From positions 9,623 through 22,954 of the forward strand of contig JAGQGA010000019.1 of the NCBI GenBank assembly GCA_020432595.1: a stretch of DNA of 13,332 nt, in the 5' to 3' direction. Below are positions 8,117 through 13,332 of the stretch, in pieces. Position 1 is the first letter of the stretch, and each line of letters opens with the position of its first letter. Position numbers and translations under genes: made by a program. Below the pieces are notes generated by a model. It saw nothing but the letters and a program-made list of their open reading frames with translations, was not told the DNA's origin and searched no databases. The DNA is from Anaerolineales bacterium. GTDB lineage: Bacteria; Chloroflexota; Anaerolineae; Promineifilales; Promineifilaceae.

Positions 8117-8533
8117 TTACGGTGGCGGTGTTCCAATCGTGGGAACGGGCCACGGGGTAGCTGTGACGCAAGGTTGCCCCATAGCTTGAAGTGGAACAGG
8201 GGTAGGGTAAGGCGGGATAGTTTGTGATGCTTCTGGAGTAGCCGTGGGGCAGACAGTTCGGTCGTTTTGGTGCTGGATGATGGGTAAATAGCTGCATGGA
8301 TTAAAGGAGGTAGAGGAAGGTGTGGGCGTTAATTGAGCTATAGTCAACGGAGCGGGCGTAGGCGGCGGCGATTGCGTTTCTGTTGCTGTGGGTGTAGGAC
8401 AGTTCGGGGAGCCGGAAAGGTCATCACGGCTGCCCGCTTTAACCATATGTATTGTGTTTTGTTTGACGATGAGAAGTGAGCTAACGGACAAAAGAACCAA
8501 TATGAGAATCAGTATCCAATTTTTGGATCGCAT
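8117..8533 (-). CDS. Small membrane-anchored Thr/Pro-rich protein with four cysteines, unknown function
   Basis: I do not recognise this gene. The predicted 138-residue product has a short basic start, MRSKNW, a hydrophobic segment at about 6-23 and then a low-complexity outer part rich in Pro, Thr and Ser. Cys45, Cys95 and Cys122 each open a similar unit (CPTPTAT, CPTATPE, CVTATPW), and Cys80 lies in NPCSYLPII. The N-terminus could be a signal anchor or an uncleaved signal peptide; there is no clear lipobox. The ATG at 8533 is preferred because GGGGGA lies just before it; an ATG 9 codons upstream lacks such a site. A promoter-like pair (8580-8607) precedes it. The gene converges on the mazG-like gene with 18 nt between the stops. 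Confidence 0.6.
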   Translation of the reverse strand: MRSKNWILILILVLLSVSSLLIVKQNTIHMVKAGSRDDLSGSPNCPTPTATETQSPPPTPAPLTIAQLTPTPSSTSFNPCSYLPIIQHQNDRTVCPTATPEASQTIPPYPTPVPLQAMGQPCVTATPWPVPTIGTPPP

Positions 8534-8579
8534 ATATCCCCCGTTTGTTAAGCTGACCATTTAACTTGACGTATCGGAT

Positions 8580-8607
8580 AGGATATGGATAAGTTAGCTT
8601 TTGTCAA
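8580..8607 (-). promoter_or_regulatory. Candidate sigma-70-type promoter for the Thr/Pro-rich protein gene
   Basis: On the minus strand, TTGACA (8607-8602) is a perfect -35 match. A 16-nt spacer follows, then TATCCT (8585-8580), matching 4 of 6 bases of the -10 consensus. Transcription would begin near 8573, about 40 nt before the ATG at 8533. On the plus strand the overlapping bases read TTGTCA (8601-8606) with TAGTAT at 8623-8628, a weaker opposite-facing promoter candidate. Confidence 0.45.
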
Positions 8608-8671
8608 GCCTGTTTTGCTGTGTAGTATCTAAGCGAGCCGCACAAAATTCCCCATTCTAGGGGGCTTGGGC

Positions 8672-8677
8672 TATAAT
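8672..8677 (+). promoter_or_regulatory. Candidate -10 element for the SH3-domain protein gene
   Basis: A perfect TATAAT lies 38 nt upstream of the GTG start at 8716. The base stretch 17 nt upstream of it does not resemble TTGACA, so the promoter is only half supported. AGGAG at 8706-8710 is the ribosome site for the gene. Confidence 0.4.
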
Positions 8678-8715
8678 CTGACTGATTTTGGCAGCCAAAT
8701 GGATTAGGAGTTGTT

Positions 8716-9363
8716 GTGGGCGTAACGGCCGTTTTTCAAATCATCGTCTATATTTTATTGGCACTTATTTTGCTAGGGACGCTTGCTTTTCTGGGGCGAG
8801 CCTGGCGGGCGCGGTCAGAGACGGCGCGTGCACCCTATGGTGTGGGGCATTTGGAGTCGCGGCAGACGGCGCGGCGCAATTTGTTGTGGGGCTTTTTGCT
8901 GTTGGTCGGGGGCTTTTTGTGCGTCGGCTCCTTTTTGCTGGGGTCACAAATTGCGGCACTGCTGCCGCAGGAGCCAACGGCCGTTCCTCCCATCCCCACG
9001 GTGCCTTTGCCGACGGCGACTGAACCCGCTGCAATTGTGGTGCCTACGGAAACGGCCGTTCCTGCCACGCTGCCCAACCCTACCGAAACGGTGCCGCTTG
9101 TCACTGACACACCTGAGCCATTGCCCACGGAAACGGCCGTTCCTGCCCCCACTACCGCCACCGTCAACAGCGGCGTGGGCGTTTGGCTCCGTTCTGTCCC
9201 CGGCACGGCCAGCGATCAGCTAGAATATCTGGTAGATGGCACCATCCTCACCCTGCTTGACAGCCAACAAACGGCCGACGACCTTGTTTGGCAGCAAGTA
9301 ACCGCCCCCAGTGGGACGGCCGGCTGGGTTGCACTTGACTTTATCGTGATTAATCAGCCGTAA
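8716..9363 (+). CDS. Two-helix membrane protein with Pro/Thr stalk and bacterial SH3 domain
   Basis: The 215-residue product has two likely membrane helices (about 5-27 and 56-80). A Pro/Thr/Val-rich stalk follows (84-150), then a C-terminal SH3b-like domain (about 153-212). The SH3b part has GVWLRSVPG near its start, DGTILTLLD in the middle and GTAGWVALDFIVIN at the end, the usual beta-strand spacing of this fold. Such domains often bind peptidoglycan peptides or other wall ligands outside the membrane, so a cell-envelope role is likely; no catalytic domain is visible. GTG 8716 is preceded by AGGAG (8706-8710). The stalk is encoded partly by repeats of the AACGGCCGTT palindrome, giving recurrent Thr-Ala-Val-Pro. 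Confidence 0.8.
   Translation: MGVTAVFQIIVYILLALILLGTLAFLGRAWRARSETARAPYGVGHLESRQTARRNLLWGFLLLVGGFLCVGSFLLGSQIAALLPQEPTAVPPIPTVPLPTATEPAAIVVPTETAVPATLPNPTETVPLVTDTPEPLPTETAVPAPTTATVNSGVGVWLRSVPGTASDQLEYLVDGTILTLLDSQQTADDLVWQQVTAPSGTAGWVALDFIVINQP
9046..9147 (+). repeat. Pair of identical 21-nt repeats in the stalk-coding region
   Basis: Positions 9046-9066 and 9127-9147 are identical over 21 nt. Each has AACGGCCGTT at its centre, flanked by ACGGA on the left and CCTGCC on the right. A third, shorter relative at 8976-8988 shares the palindrome plus CCT. They encode Thr-Glu-Thr-Ala-Val-Pro-Ala in the same frame, spaced 81 nt apart. Confidence 0.85.
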
Positions 9364-9405
9364 GTCAGACTCCGTGCCTAGCAGCCTGTCGGGGAAGCCA
9401 AAATA

Positions 9406-9486
9406 GGACGCGGACAAACACGGACGAACGCGGATTCGACCCGATTTTAGCCGTTAAACGCCCCCAAATCAGGAAAATCTGCGTCC
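9406..9486. repeat. Repeat-like patch between convergent genes
   Basis: Three 10-bp-spaced units begin at 9411 (CGGACAAACA), 9421 (CGGACGAACG) and 9431 (CGGATTC). GGACGCGGA at 9406-9414 is mirrored by TCTGCGTCC at 9478-9486 with one mismatch, so the 81-bp patch has imperfect inverted ends. It fills the gap between the SH3 protein gene and the ABC exporter gene, whose 3' ends face each other. No clean intrinsic terminator was found for either gene. It may be a dispersed intergenic element; only a genome-wide search can tell. Confidence 0.45.
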
Positions 9487-9510
9487 CAAAATTCTTTTTC
9501 CGATAAGCGA

Positions 9511-11331
9511 CTAGTGACCTTCCCGCCAACTCCGCACCGTCTCATCATATTGTGGCGACTGGTGGCGAAAATAGGTGTCGTATAGCTCGGCGTAATGTCC
9601 CCTAGATTCCATCAGATGTTGATGGCTGCCCTGCTCAATAATCCGTCCCTTTTGCAGCACAATAATGCGATCCGCTGCCCGCACCGTGGAAAGGCGGTGG
9701 GCAATGATAATGGCCGTGCTGTTTGCCATGATGAGGTTGAGCGCCTCCTGAATTTGCGATTCGGTGAAGGGGTCTACGCTGGCGGTGGCTTCATCGAGGA
9801 TGAAGATGCGCGGCGCTTGCAGCAGCACCCGCGTCAGTGCCACAAGCTGCCGCTGCCCCATGGAAAGGCGGCTGCCCCGTTCCCCCACTTCGCTATGCAG
9901 CCCGTCGGGCAGCGTTTCCAGCCATTCGCCATCGCCAATGCGGTTGGCAATGGCGGCGATTTCGGCATCGGTGGCTTCCGGCCGACCGTAGCGAATATTA
10001 TCGGCCACGGTTCCGGCAAACAAAAACGGCACCTGCGAAACAATGCCCAATTGGCGACGAAATGTTACCAGGTCGAGGGTGCGAATATCCTGACTATCAA
10101 GCAAAATTTCCCCTTCCTGGAACTCATAAAAACGGGCAATGAGCTTGATGATGCTGGATTTGCCAGCCCCAGTGTGGCCGACCAAGGCCACGCTTTCGCC
10201 CGGTTTTATGTGGAGCGAGAAGCCATTTAGCACCTGTTCCTGGGGTGAATAGCGGAAATAGACTTCTTGGAACTGGATGTCGCCGTGGAGTTTGGGGGTG
10301 GAAACGGCCGTTTTTTGTACCACCACCGGCTCCACATCAATCAGCGCAAACACCCGCTCCGTGGCCGACAAACCAGCCTGGAACTGGCTCCAAAACGCCG
10401 CCAAATTCGATACGGGGAACCAAAACCGATCCACCGTTGCCACAAATAAATACCATGATGCGACTGTAATCACCCCGCTGACGGCACTGCGTCCGCCAAA
10501 ATAGATCAAAATGGCGGTGGCGAACCCCGATAGAATATTCAAGGTTGGGAAGATATTGGCAACAATAAAACCACGCCGGACGTTGATGGTGTAGGCTTGC
10601 CCGTTGACCGCCTTGAACTCATCATAAATGGCCTGCTCCTGGCGGAAATTTTTCGCCACCCGAATCCCCGTCACGGCTTCCTGAATCGCCTTGTTGACCT
10701 CGCCCAGCGCCCGCGACCCCTGCTGCGTCACGCGCCGCGCCACGTTGCGGAAGCTAAGGGCAACCATAATCACAAATGGAGCCATGACCAGCACCAGCAG
10801 GGTCAGTCGCCACTCGATGGTAAAAAGAGTGATAATCAAAATCAGCGCCACGGCCAACTGGTTAATGATGTCGGTGCTGAGAATGGCAACCTCGCCAAAC
10901 TCCTGCGTGTCGCTGGTGATGCGGCTGACAATGCGCCCGGTGCTGTATTGGTCGTAAAACGACATGTCTTGTTTGGCTGCGGCAGCAAAGACATCGTTAC
11001 GCATAGCCATGATGACATCAGCAATGACTTCGGTGGTCAGTTGGCGGCGTATCCAGTTCAGCACCCATACGCTCACGCCAATGGCAAAGGCAATGCCAAC
11101 CAAAATGAGCCGCAGACGCTCGGTGCCGCTGTGGGTCATGGCATCAACCCCCCTGGAAACGACGATGGGGAGGGTGGCAGAAGCGGCTGACATCAAAAAG
11201 ACTGTCAGGATGATGATCCACCCTTTGATGCGGTGAGGGTAAAAGTAGCTGAGAATGCGCTGGACAAGCTGTTTGTCGGTGTATTGCCGGTCATATTTTT
11301 CGGCCTGTAGGCCACGTGTTAGAGCTGCCAT
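9511..11331 (-). CDS. ABC transporter, fused membrane and ATPase domains (MsbA/LmrA-type exporter half)
   Basis: This is a 606-residue half-transporter of the type I exporter fold. It would act as a dimer in the cytoplasmic membrane, coupling ATP hydrolysis to export of a lipid, drug or peptide; the substrate cannot be told. A six-helix membrane domain occupies about 25-320. The ATPase domain has Walker A GHTGAGKSS (385-393, Lys391), Q-loop VSQVPFLF, signature LSMGQRQ (489-495), Walker B IFILDEAT (Asp513, Glu514) and the switch His in IIAHRLS. All catalytic residues are present; the signature has Met in place of the usual second Gly of LSGGQ. The ATG at 11331, 7 nt after the arginase stop, is preferred over an upstream start that would overlap arginase. 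No partner half is adjacent, so a homodimer is plausible. Confidence 0.93.
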   Translation of the reverse strand: MAALTRGLQAEKYDRQYTDKQLVQRILSYFYPHRIKGWIIILTVFLMSAASATLPIVVSRGVDAMTHSGTERLRLILVGIAFAIGVSVWVLNWIRRQLTTEVIADVIMAMRNDVFAAAAKQDMSFYDQYSTGRIVSRITSDTQEFGEVAILSTDIINQLAVALILIITLFTIEWRLTLLVLVMAPFVIMVALSFRNVARRVTQQGSRALGEVNKAIQEAVTGIRVAKNFRQEQAIYDEFKAVNGQAYTINVRRGFIVANIFPTLNILSGFATAILIYFGGRSAVSGVITVASWYLFVATVDRFWFPVSNLAAFWSQFQAGLSATERVFALIDVEPVVVQKTAVSTPKLHGDIQFQEVYFRYSPQEQVLNGFSLHIKPGESVALVGHTGAGKSSIIKLIARFYEFQEGEILLDSQDIRTLDLVTFRRQLGIVSQVPFLFAGTVADNIRYGRPEATDAEIAAIANRIGDGEWLETLPDGLHSEVGERGSRLSMGQRQLVALTRVLLQAPRIFILDEATASVDPFTESQIQEALNLIMANSTAIIIAHRLSTVRAADRIIVLQKGRIIEQGSHQHLMESRGHYAELYDTYFRHQSPQYDETVRSWREGH

Positions 11332-11338
11332 AAGATTG

Positions 11339-12232
11339 TTAGAGGATGCGCTTGCCCAAGAGGGAGGCGGCAAGCTGGACGGCAAGTTTGCCAGTCATAT
11401 TCCGGTCGTCGAGAATGGGGTTGACTTCTACAATGTCCATGGAGCGGACGCGCTGGCTTTCGCCCAAAATCTCCATGAGTAGATGGGCTTCGCGGTAAGA
11501 GAGGCCACCGGGAACGGGGGTGCCAACACCGGGGGCTTCGGCCGGGTCGAGGCTGTCCATGTCGAGGCTGACGTGGATGCGGGGCAGATGGCGCAGTCGG
11601 TCAAGCGCTTGCCGGGCGATGGCGGCCATGCCGAGTTCGTCTACGTGGCGCATGGTGAAAACGCTGATGCCGCTGTGGGCTAATCGGTCTCGCTCCTGGT
11701 CATCGAGGTCGCGGATGCCGATTTGGACGATTTGGGCGGGCTGGACTTTGGCCCCTTCGTAGCCGATGTTGACCAGTTCGCTGTCCCCTTCACCAATGAG
11801 GGCGGCGACGGGCATACCGTGGATGTTGCCGCTGGGGGAGGTGTCGCGGGTGTTGAAGTCGCCGTGGGCATCTACCCAGATCACGCCGACTGGTTCTTGC
11901 TGGGCGGCGGCGGCGACGGTGCCGATGCTGATGCTGTGGTCGCCACCGAGAAAGAGGGCGAAATCGCCGGCCTGGACGCATTGGCTGGCGATTTCGTAGA
12001 TTTGTTGACAAACGGCCGTTACCGCCTTCAACCGCCTCCCCGTCCCCACCGCCACATGCTCCTCCGGATTCGGCACCGGCACATTCCCCTCATCAAATAC
12101 CGTATGACCCAGCCGTTCCAGCACTGCCTTTAGGCTGGCATAGCGTACCGCACTAGGCCCCATATCAACCCCACGCCGATTTTGCCCCAAATCCATCGGG
12201 ACTCCAATAATGCGAATCGTATGTTTCTGCAT
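11339..12232 (-). CDS. rocF: Arginase
   Basis: Arginase hydrolyses L-arginine to L-ornithine and urea using two manganese ions. The 297-residue product begins [21 protein letters not shown], as in bacterial arginases. It keeps every metal-site motif: His99 in GGDHS, Asp121, His123 and Asp125 in DAHGDFNT, and Asp224 and Asp226 in SLDMDSLDP. His138 in GNIHGMP and Glu269 in VEVNP correspond to active-site residues of known arginases. This favours arginase over agmatinase or formiminoglutamase. No Shine-Dalgarno site precedes the ATG, and a promoter-like pair lies so close that the mRNA may be leaderless. The ABC exporter gene follows after 7 nt. No ornithine-using gene is nearby. Confidence 0.93.
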   Translation of the reverse strand: MQKHTIRIIGVPMDLGQNRRGVDMGPSAVRYASLKAVLERLGHTVFDEGNVPVPNPEEHVAVGTGRRLKAVTAVCQQIYEIASQCVQAGDFALFLGGDHSISIGTVAAAAQQEPVGVIWVDAHGDFNTRDTSPSGNIHGMPVAALIGEGDSELVNIGYEGAKVQPAQIVQIGIRDLDDQERDRLAHSGISVFTMRHVDELGMAAIARQALDRLRHLPRIHVSLDMDSLDPAEAPGVGTPVPGGLSYREAHLLMEILGESQRVRSMDIVEVNPILDDRNMTGKLAVQLAASLLGKRIL

Positions 12233-12238
12233 GGGGGT

Positions 12239-12267
12239 ATTGTGGCCGATTCTGGTGAAAGTGACAA
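12239..12267 (-). promoter_or_regulatory. Candidate promoter giving a leaderless arginase transcript
   Basis: On the minus strand, TTGTCA (12267-12262), a 17-nt spacer and CACAAT (12244-12239) form a plausible -35/-10 pair (5 of 6 and 4 of 6 matches). The -10 ends 6 nt before the ATG, so transcription would begin at or next to the start codon. This fits the lack of a Shine-Dalgarno site. Confidence 0.4.
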
Positions 12268-12294
12268 CATTGGCACTGTTTACACGATGTATTT

Positions 12295-12328
12295 AGATTG
12301 GGTCAAGCTGCCGAGATTGACCCAATCT
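12295..12328. other. Perfect 12-bp inverted repeat between the CcdA-like gene and arginase
   Basis: AGATTGGGTCAA (12295-12306) and TTGACCCAATCT (12317-12328) pair perfectly over 12 bp around a 10-nt loop. It lies 17 nt past the stop of the CcdA-like gene (minus strand). A transcript end is likely here, but there is no T run after the stem on either strand. It could instead be a processing or protein-binding site. Confidence 0.6.
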
Positions 12329-12344
12329 TGATCAACGCCTTTTA

Positions 12345-13010
12345 TTAGAGGTTGGGCAACAAATCTGCAAAAATGCCCAGCAGCCCAATGCCGATGAGCA
12401 GAATGCCCGATAGTCGGGTTAGCAGCTTGTAATTTTGCGTCATCCAGCGCGTAAAACGCTTTTGGAAGGTGGTGGCAATGAAGGGCAGCAGCACCAGCGG
12501 CCAACCAAACCCCAACCCAAAAGCAAAAAAGTAGGCAAAACTGCCCGATAAATTGGCAAAACTGCCCGCTCCCAGCAGGAAGGCACTGACAATTAGGGGA
12601 CCGGTGCAGGGCAGCGTCATAGGCCCAAGCAGCAGACCATAGACAAAGGCAGCCGCATACGGGTTTTGCAGGGTGGGCGATTGCGAAACGGTGAGGCGGT
12701 TAAATGGATTCCAGCCAAACAGCATCAGCAGCCCCATGACAATGACGATGCCATAGATGATAGGCAGCAGAATGGGCAAAATCTTGTCGAATGATTGTTG
12801 GAGCAGGTAGAGCAACAGCCCAACAACGGTCATGAGGGTGAGAACCCCCAGCAAAACCAGCAGCCCCAGCCACTTGGTGGCACGCTGGGCGCGTTCGTTT
12901 TGCGCGTTTCCAGCCAAAAAGGCGATGAGACCAGGGTAGAGGGGTAGCACACAGACGTTGGTAAGAATGGCGCTGTTACCGAGGAGGAAAGCTTGGAGTA
13001 GTTCGCTCAT
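12345..13010 (-). CDS. ccdA: CcdA/DsbD-type thiol-electron transport membrane protein
   Basis: CcdA-family proteins carry reducing equivalents from cytoplasmic thioredoxin across the membrane to outward-facing thioredoxin-like proteins, for cytochrome c maturation or disulfide repair. The 221-residue product is strongly hydrophobic, with about six membrane helices. The two redox cysteines expected for the family are visible: Cys20 in NVCVLPLYPG and Cys135 in TLPCTGP, each followed by proline. The first motif has Val in place of the common Pro before Cys. It follows a gene for a thioredoxin-like protein, its probable redox partner. The ATG at 13010 has a C-rich upstream stretch and no Shine-Dalgarno site; a long hairpin lies in the gap. 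Confidence 0.88.
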   Translation of the reverse strand: MSELLQAFLLGNSAILTNVCVLPLYPGLIAFLAGNAQNERAQRATKWLGLLVLLGVLTLMTVVGLLLYLLQQSFDKILPILLPIIYGIVIVMGLLMLFGWNPFNRLTVSQSPTLQNPYAAAFVYGLLLGPMTLPCTGPLIVSAFLLGAGSFANLSGSFAYFFAFGLGFGWPLVLLPFIATTFQKRFTRWMTQNYKLLTRLSGILLIGIGLLGIFADLLPNL

Positions 13011-13014
13011 GGTG

Positions 13015-13080
13015 GGGAATTGGGGATTGGAGATTAGAGATTAGAGATTGAAGCTGGTCAATCTCTAATCTCTAATCTCT
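13015..13080. repeat. Heptamer repeats forming a 21-bp perfect hairpin
   Basis: The left side is five 7-bp units from 13015 to 13049: GGGAATT, GGGGATT, GGAGATT, AGAGATT, AGAGATT. The right side is three inverted units, AATCTCT, at 13060-13080. Bases 13030-13050 pair perfectly with 13059-13079 over 21 bp around the 8-nt loop AAGCTGGT. The structure lies between the stop of the thioredoxin-like gene and the start of the CcdA-like gene on the minus strand. Confidence 0.9.
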
Positions 13081-13085
13081 CTTGA

Positions 13086-13332
13086 TTAACCTTGCAAACG
13101 GCCGATAATTTCCTCAGGTGTTTCAAACCCGGTAACCAGTTCACCCGCCGTGCCATCGGGCGCAATGATGAAATGGGGAGTCGAGGGCGGGTTGGCAATG
13201 GTGCGGCCAAACTGGTCGGCCAGCGACTGCAGCATTTCGGGGGTGGCGACGGCAAACGGCCAGTCAAAACCGGTGTTGGTGACATATTCAGCCAGGGTAG
13301 CGTTGTCAATGTTGGTTTCCACGCTGATGCCA
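13086..13332 (-). CDS. Thioredoxin-like (TlpA/ResA-type) protein, C-terminal part only
   Basis: The frame stays open to the window edge, so the N-terminal part, including any CxxC active site and signal peptide, is outside. An apparent GTG start at 13322 is unlikely because the codons before it (Gly-Ile-Ser) continue the fold naturally. About 82 residues are visible. They fit the second half of a thioredoxin fold: GISVETNIDNATLAEYV, then FDWPFAVA, then STPHFIIAPDG with the Pro expected in the cis-Pro loop before a beta hairpin, then the final helix EEIIGRL. Its position directly upstream of the CcdA-like gene suggests it receives electrons from that protein outside the membrane. Confidence 0.75.
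   Translation of the reverse strand, partial: GISVETNIDNATLAEYVTNTGFDWPFAVATPEMLQSLADQFGRTIANPPSTPHFIIAPDGTAGELVTGFETPEEIIGRLQG

Larger units (their letters stand above)
6683..12020. repeat. Dispersed family of a perfect 10-bp palindrome, AACGGCCGTT (12 copies)
   Basis: Exact copies start at 6683, 6820, 7021, 7174, 7705, 7985, 8724, 8976, 9051, 9132, 10303 and 12011. With equal base use about 0.01 copies would be expected in a window this size. Six are in the mazG-like gene, four in the SH3 protein gene, one in the ABC exporter gene and one in the arginase gene; none is intergenic. The copy at 7705 extends to a 16-bp perfect palindrome (7702-7717). One-mismatch relatives occur at 3197, 3558 and 13096. 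The core CGGCCG contains GGCC, but conservation reaches beyond a 6-bp restriction site. Function unknown. Confidence 0.9.

Noticed and set aside
9595..10230. Long plus-strand open frame of 211 codons opposite the ABC exporter ATPase domain
   Set aside because: It is antisense to a gene with all ABC motifs, lacks any recognisable domain, and has odd low-complexity composition; it is a codon-bias shadow.
10597..11190. Plus-strand open frame opposite the exporter membrane domain
   Set aside because: Same reason: shadow of the real gene, with a His/Asn-rich, unfolded-looking product.
6683..12020. AACGGCCGTT as a transcription-factor operator
   Set aside because: All copies lie within coding regions, none near a candidate promoter, so a normal operator role is unlikely.
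6683..12020. AACGGCCGTT as only a restriction-enzyme site (EagI-like CGGCCG)
   Set aside because: The flanking AA and TT are conserved too, and restriction sites are usually avoided rather than enriched; a methylation role is still possible.
11723..12133. Plus-strand open frame rich in Gly/Val/Asp opposite arginase
   Set aside because: Antisense mirror of the arginase metal-site codons; no start context and no family resemblance.
13015..13080. CRISPR-like array
   Set aside because: The units are 7 bp, directly abutting and inverted; there are no unique spacers and no cas genes.
13086..13322. A complete 78-codon gene starting at the GTG at 13322
   Set aside because: The open frame and protein fold continue through the window edge, so it is the tail of a longer thioredoxin-like gene.

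Overview
The window is bacterial and most likely from Chloroflexota, near the Anaerolineae. That lineage is an inference, not something read directly. It rests on the gene order of the ribosomal block, a YabN-type methylase/MazG fusion, and secreted proteins with Thr/Pro-rich stalks and a bacterial SH3 domain. No rRNA, tRNA, CRISPR array, transposase or phage gene was found.

Positions 1-6540 (+ strand) hold the end of the large ribosomal-protein cluster: secY (5' truncated), adk, rpmJ (only 37 codons), rpsM, rpsK, rpsD, rpoA, rplQ, truA, rplM and rpsI. Together they supply the secretion channel, adenylate kinase, 30S/50S proteins, the RNA polymerase alpha subunit and a tRNA pseudouridine synthase. 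Spacing is tight and most genes have strong Shine-Dalgarno sites. infA and map, often found between adk and rpmJ, are absent. A clear intrinsic terminator at 6599-6624 closes the block.

Positions 6541-9363 hold a YabN/MazG-like house-cleaning protein (+), a small membrane-anchored Thr/Pro/Cys protein (-), and a two-helix membrane protein with a Pro/Thr stalk and an SH3b domain (+). The last two are divergent and share a short promoter region. Positions 9364-13332 carry minus-strand genes. In transcription order they are a thioredoxin-like protein (cut by the window edge), a CcdA-like thiol-electron transporter, arginase and an ABC exporter. The first two form a plausible extracytoplasmic thiol-reduction pair. 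Arginase and the exporter are 7 nt apart and probably co-transcribed.

The strongest unexplained signal is a perfect 10-bp palindrome, AACGGCCGTT. It occurs 12 times between 6683 and 12020 and never in the ribosomal block. All copies lie inside coding regions; 10 of 12 are read as Thr-Ala-Val and 2 as Asn-Gly-Arg. This resembles in kind, though not in sequence, the highly iterated palindrome HIP1 of cyanobacteria. Other non-coding structures are a heptamer-built 21-bp hairpin at 13015-13080, a repeat-like patch at 9406-9486, and possible RNA switches ahead of rpmJ and rpsD.
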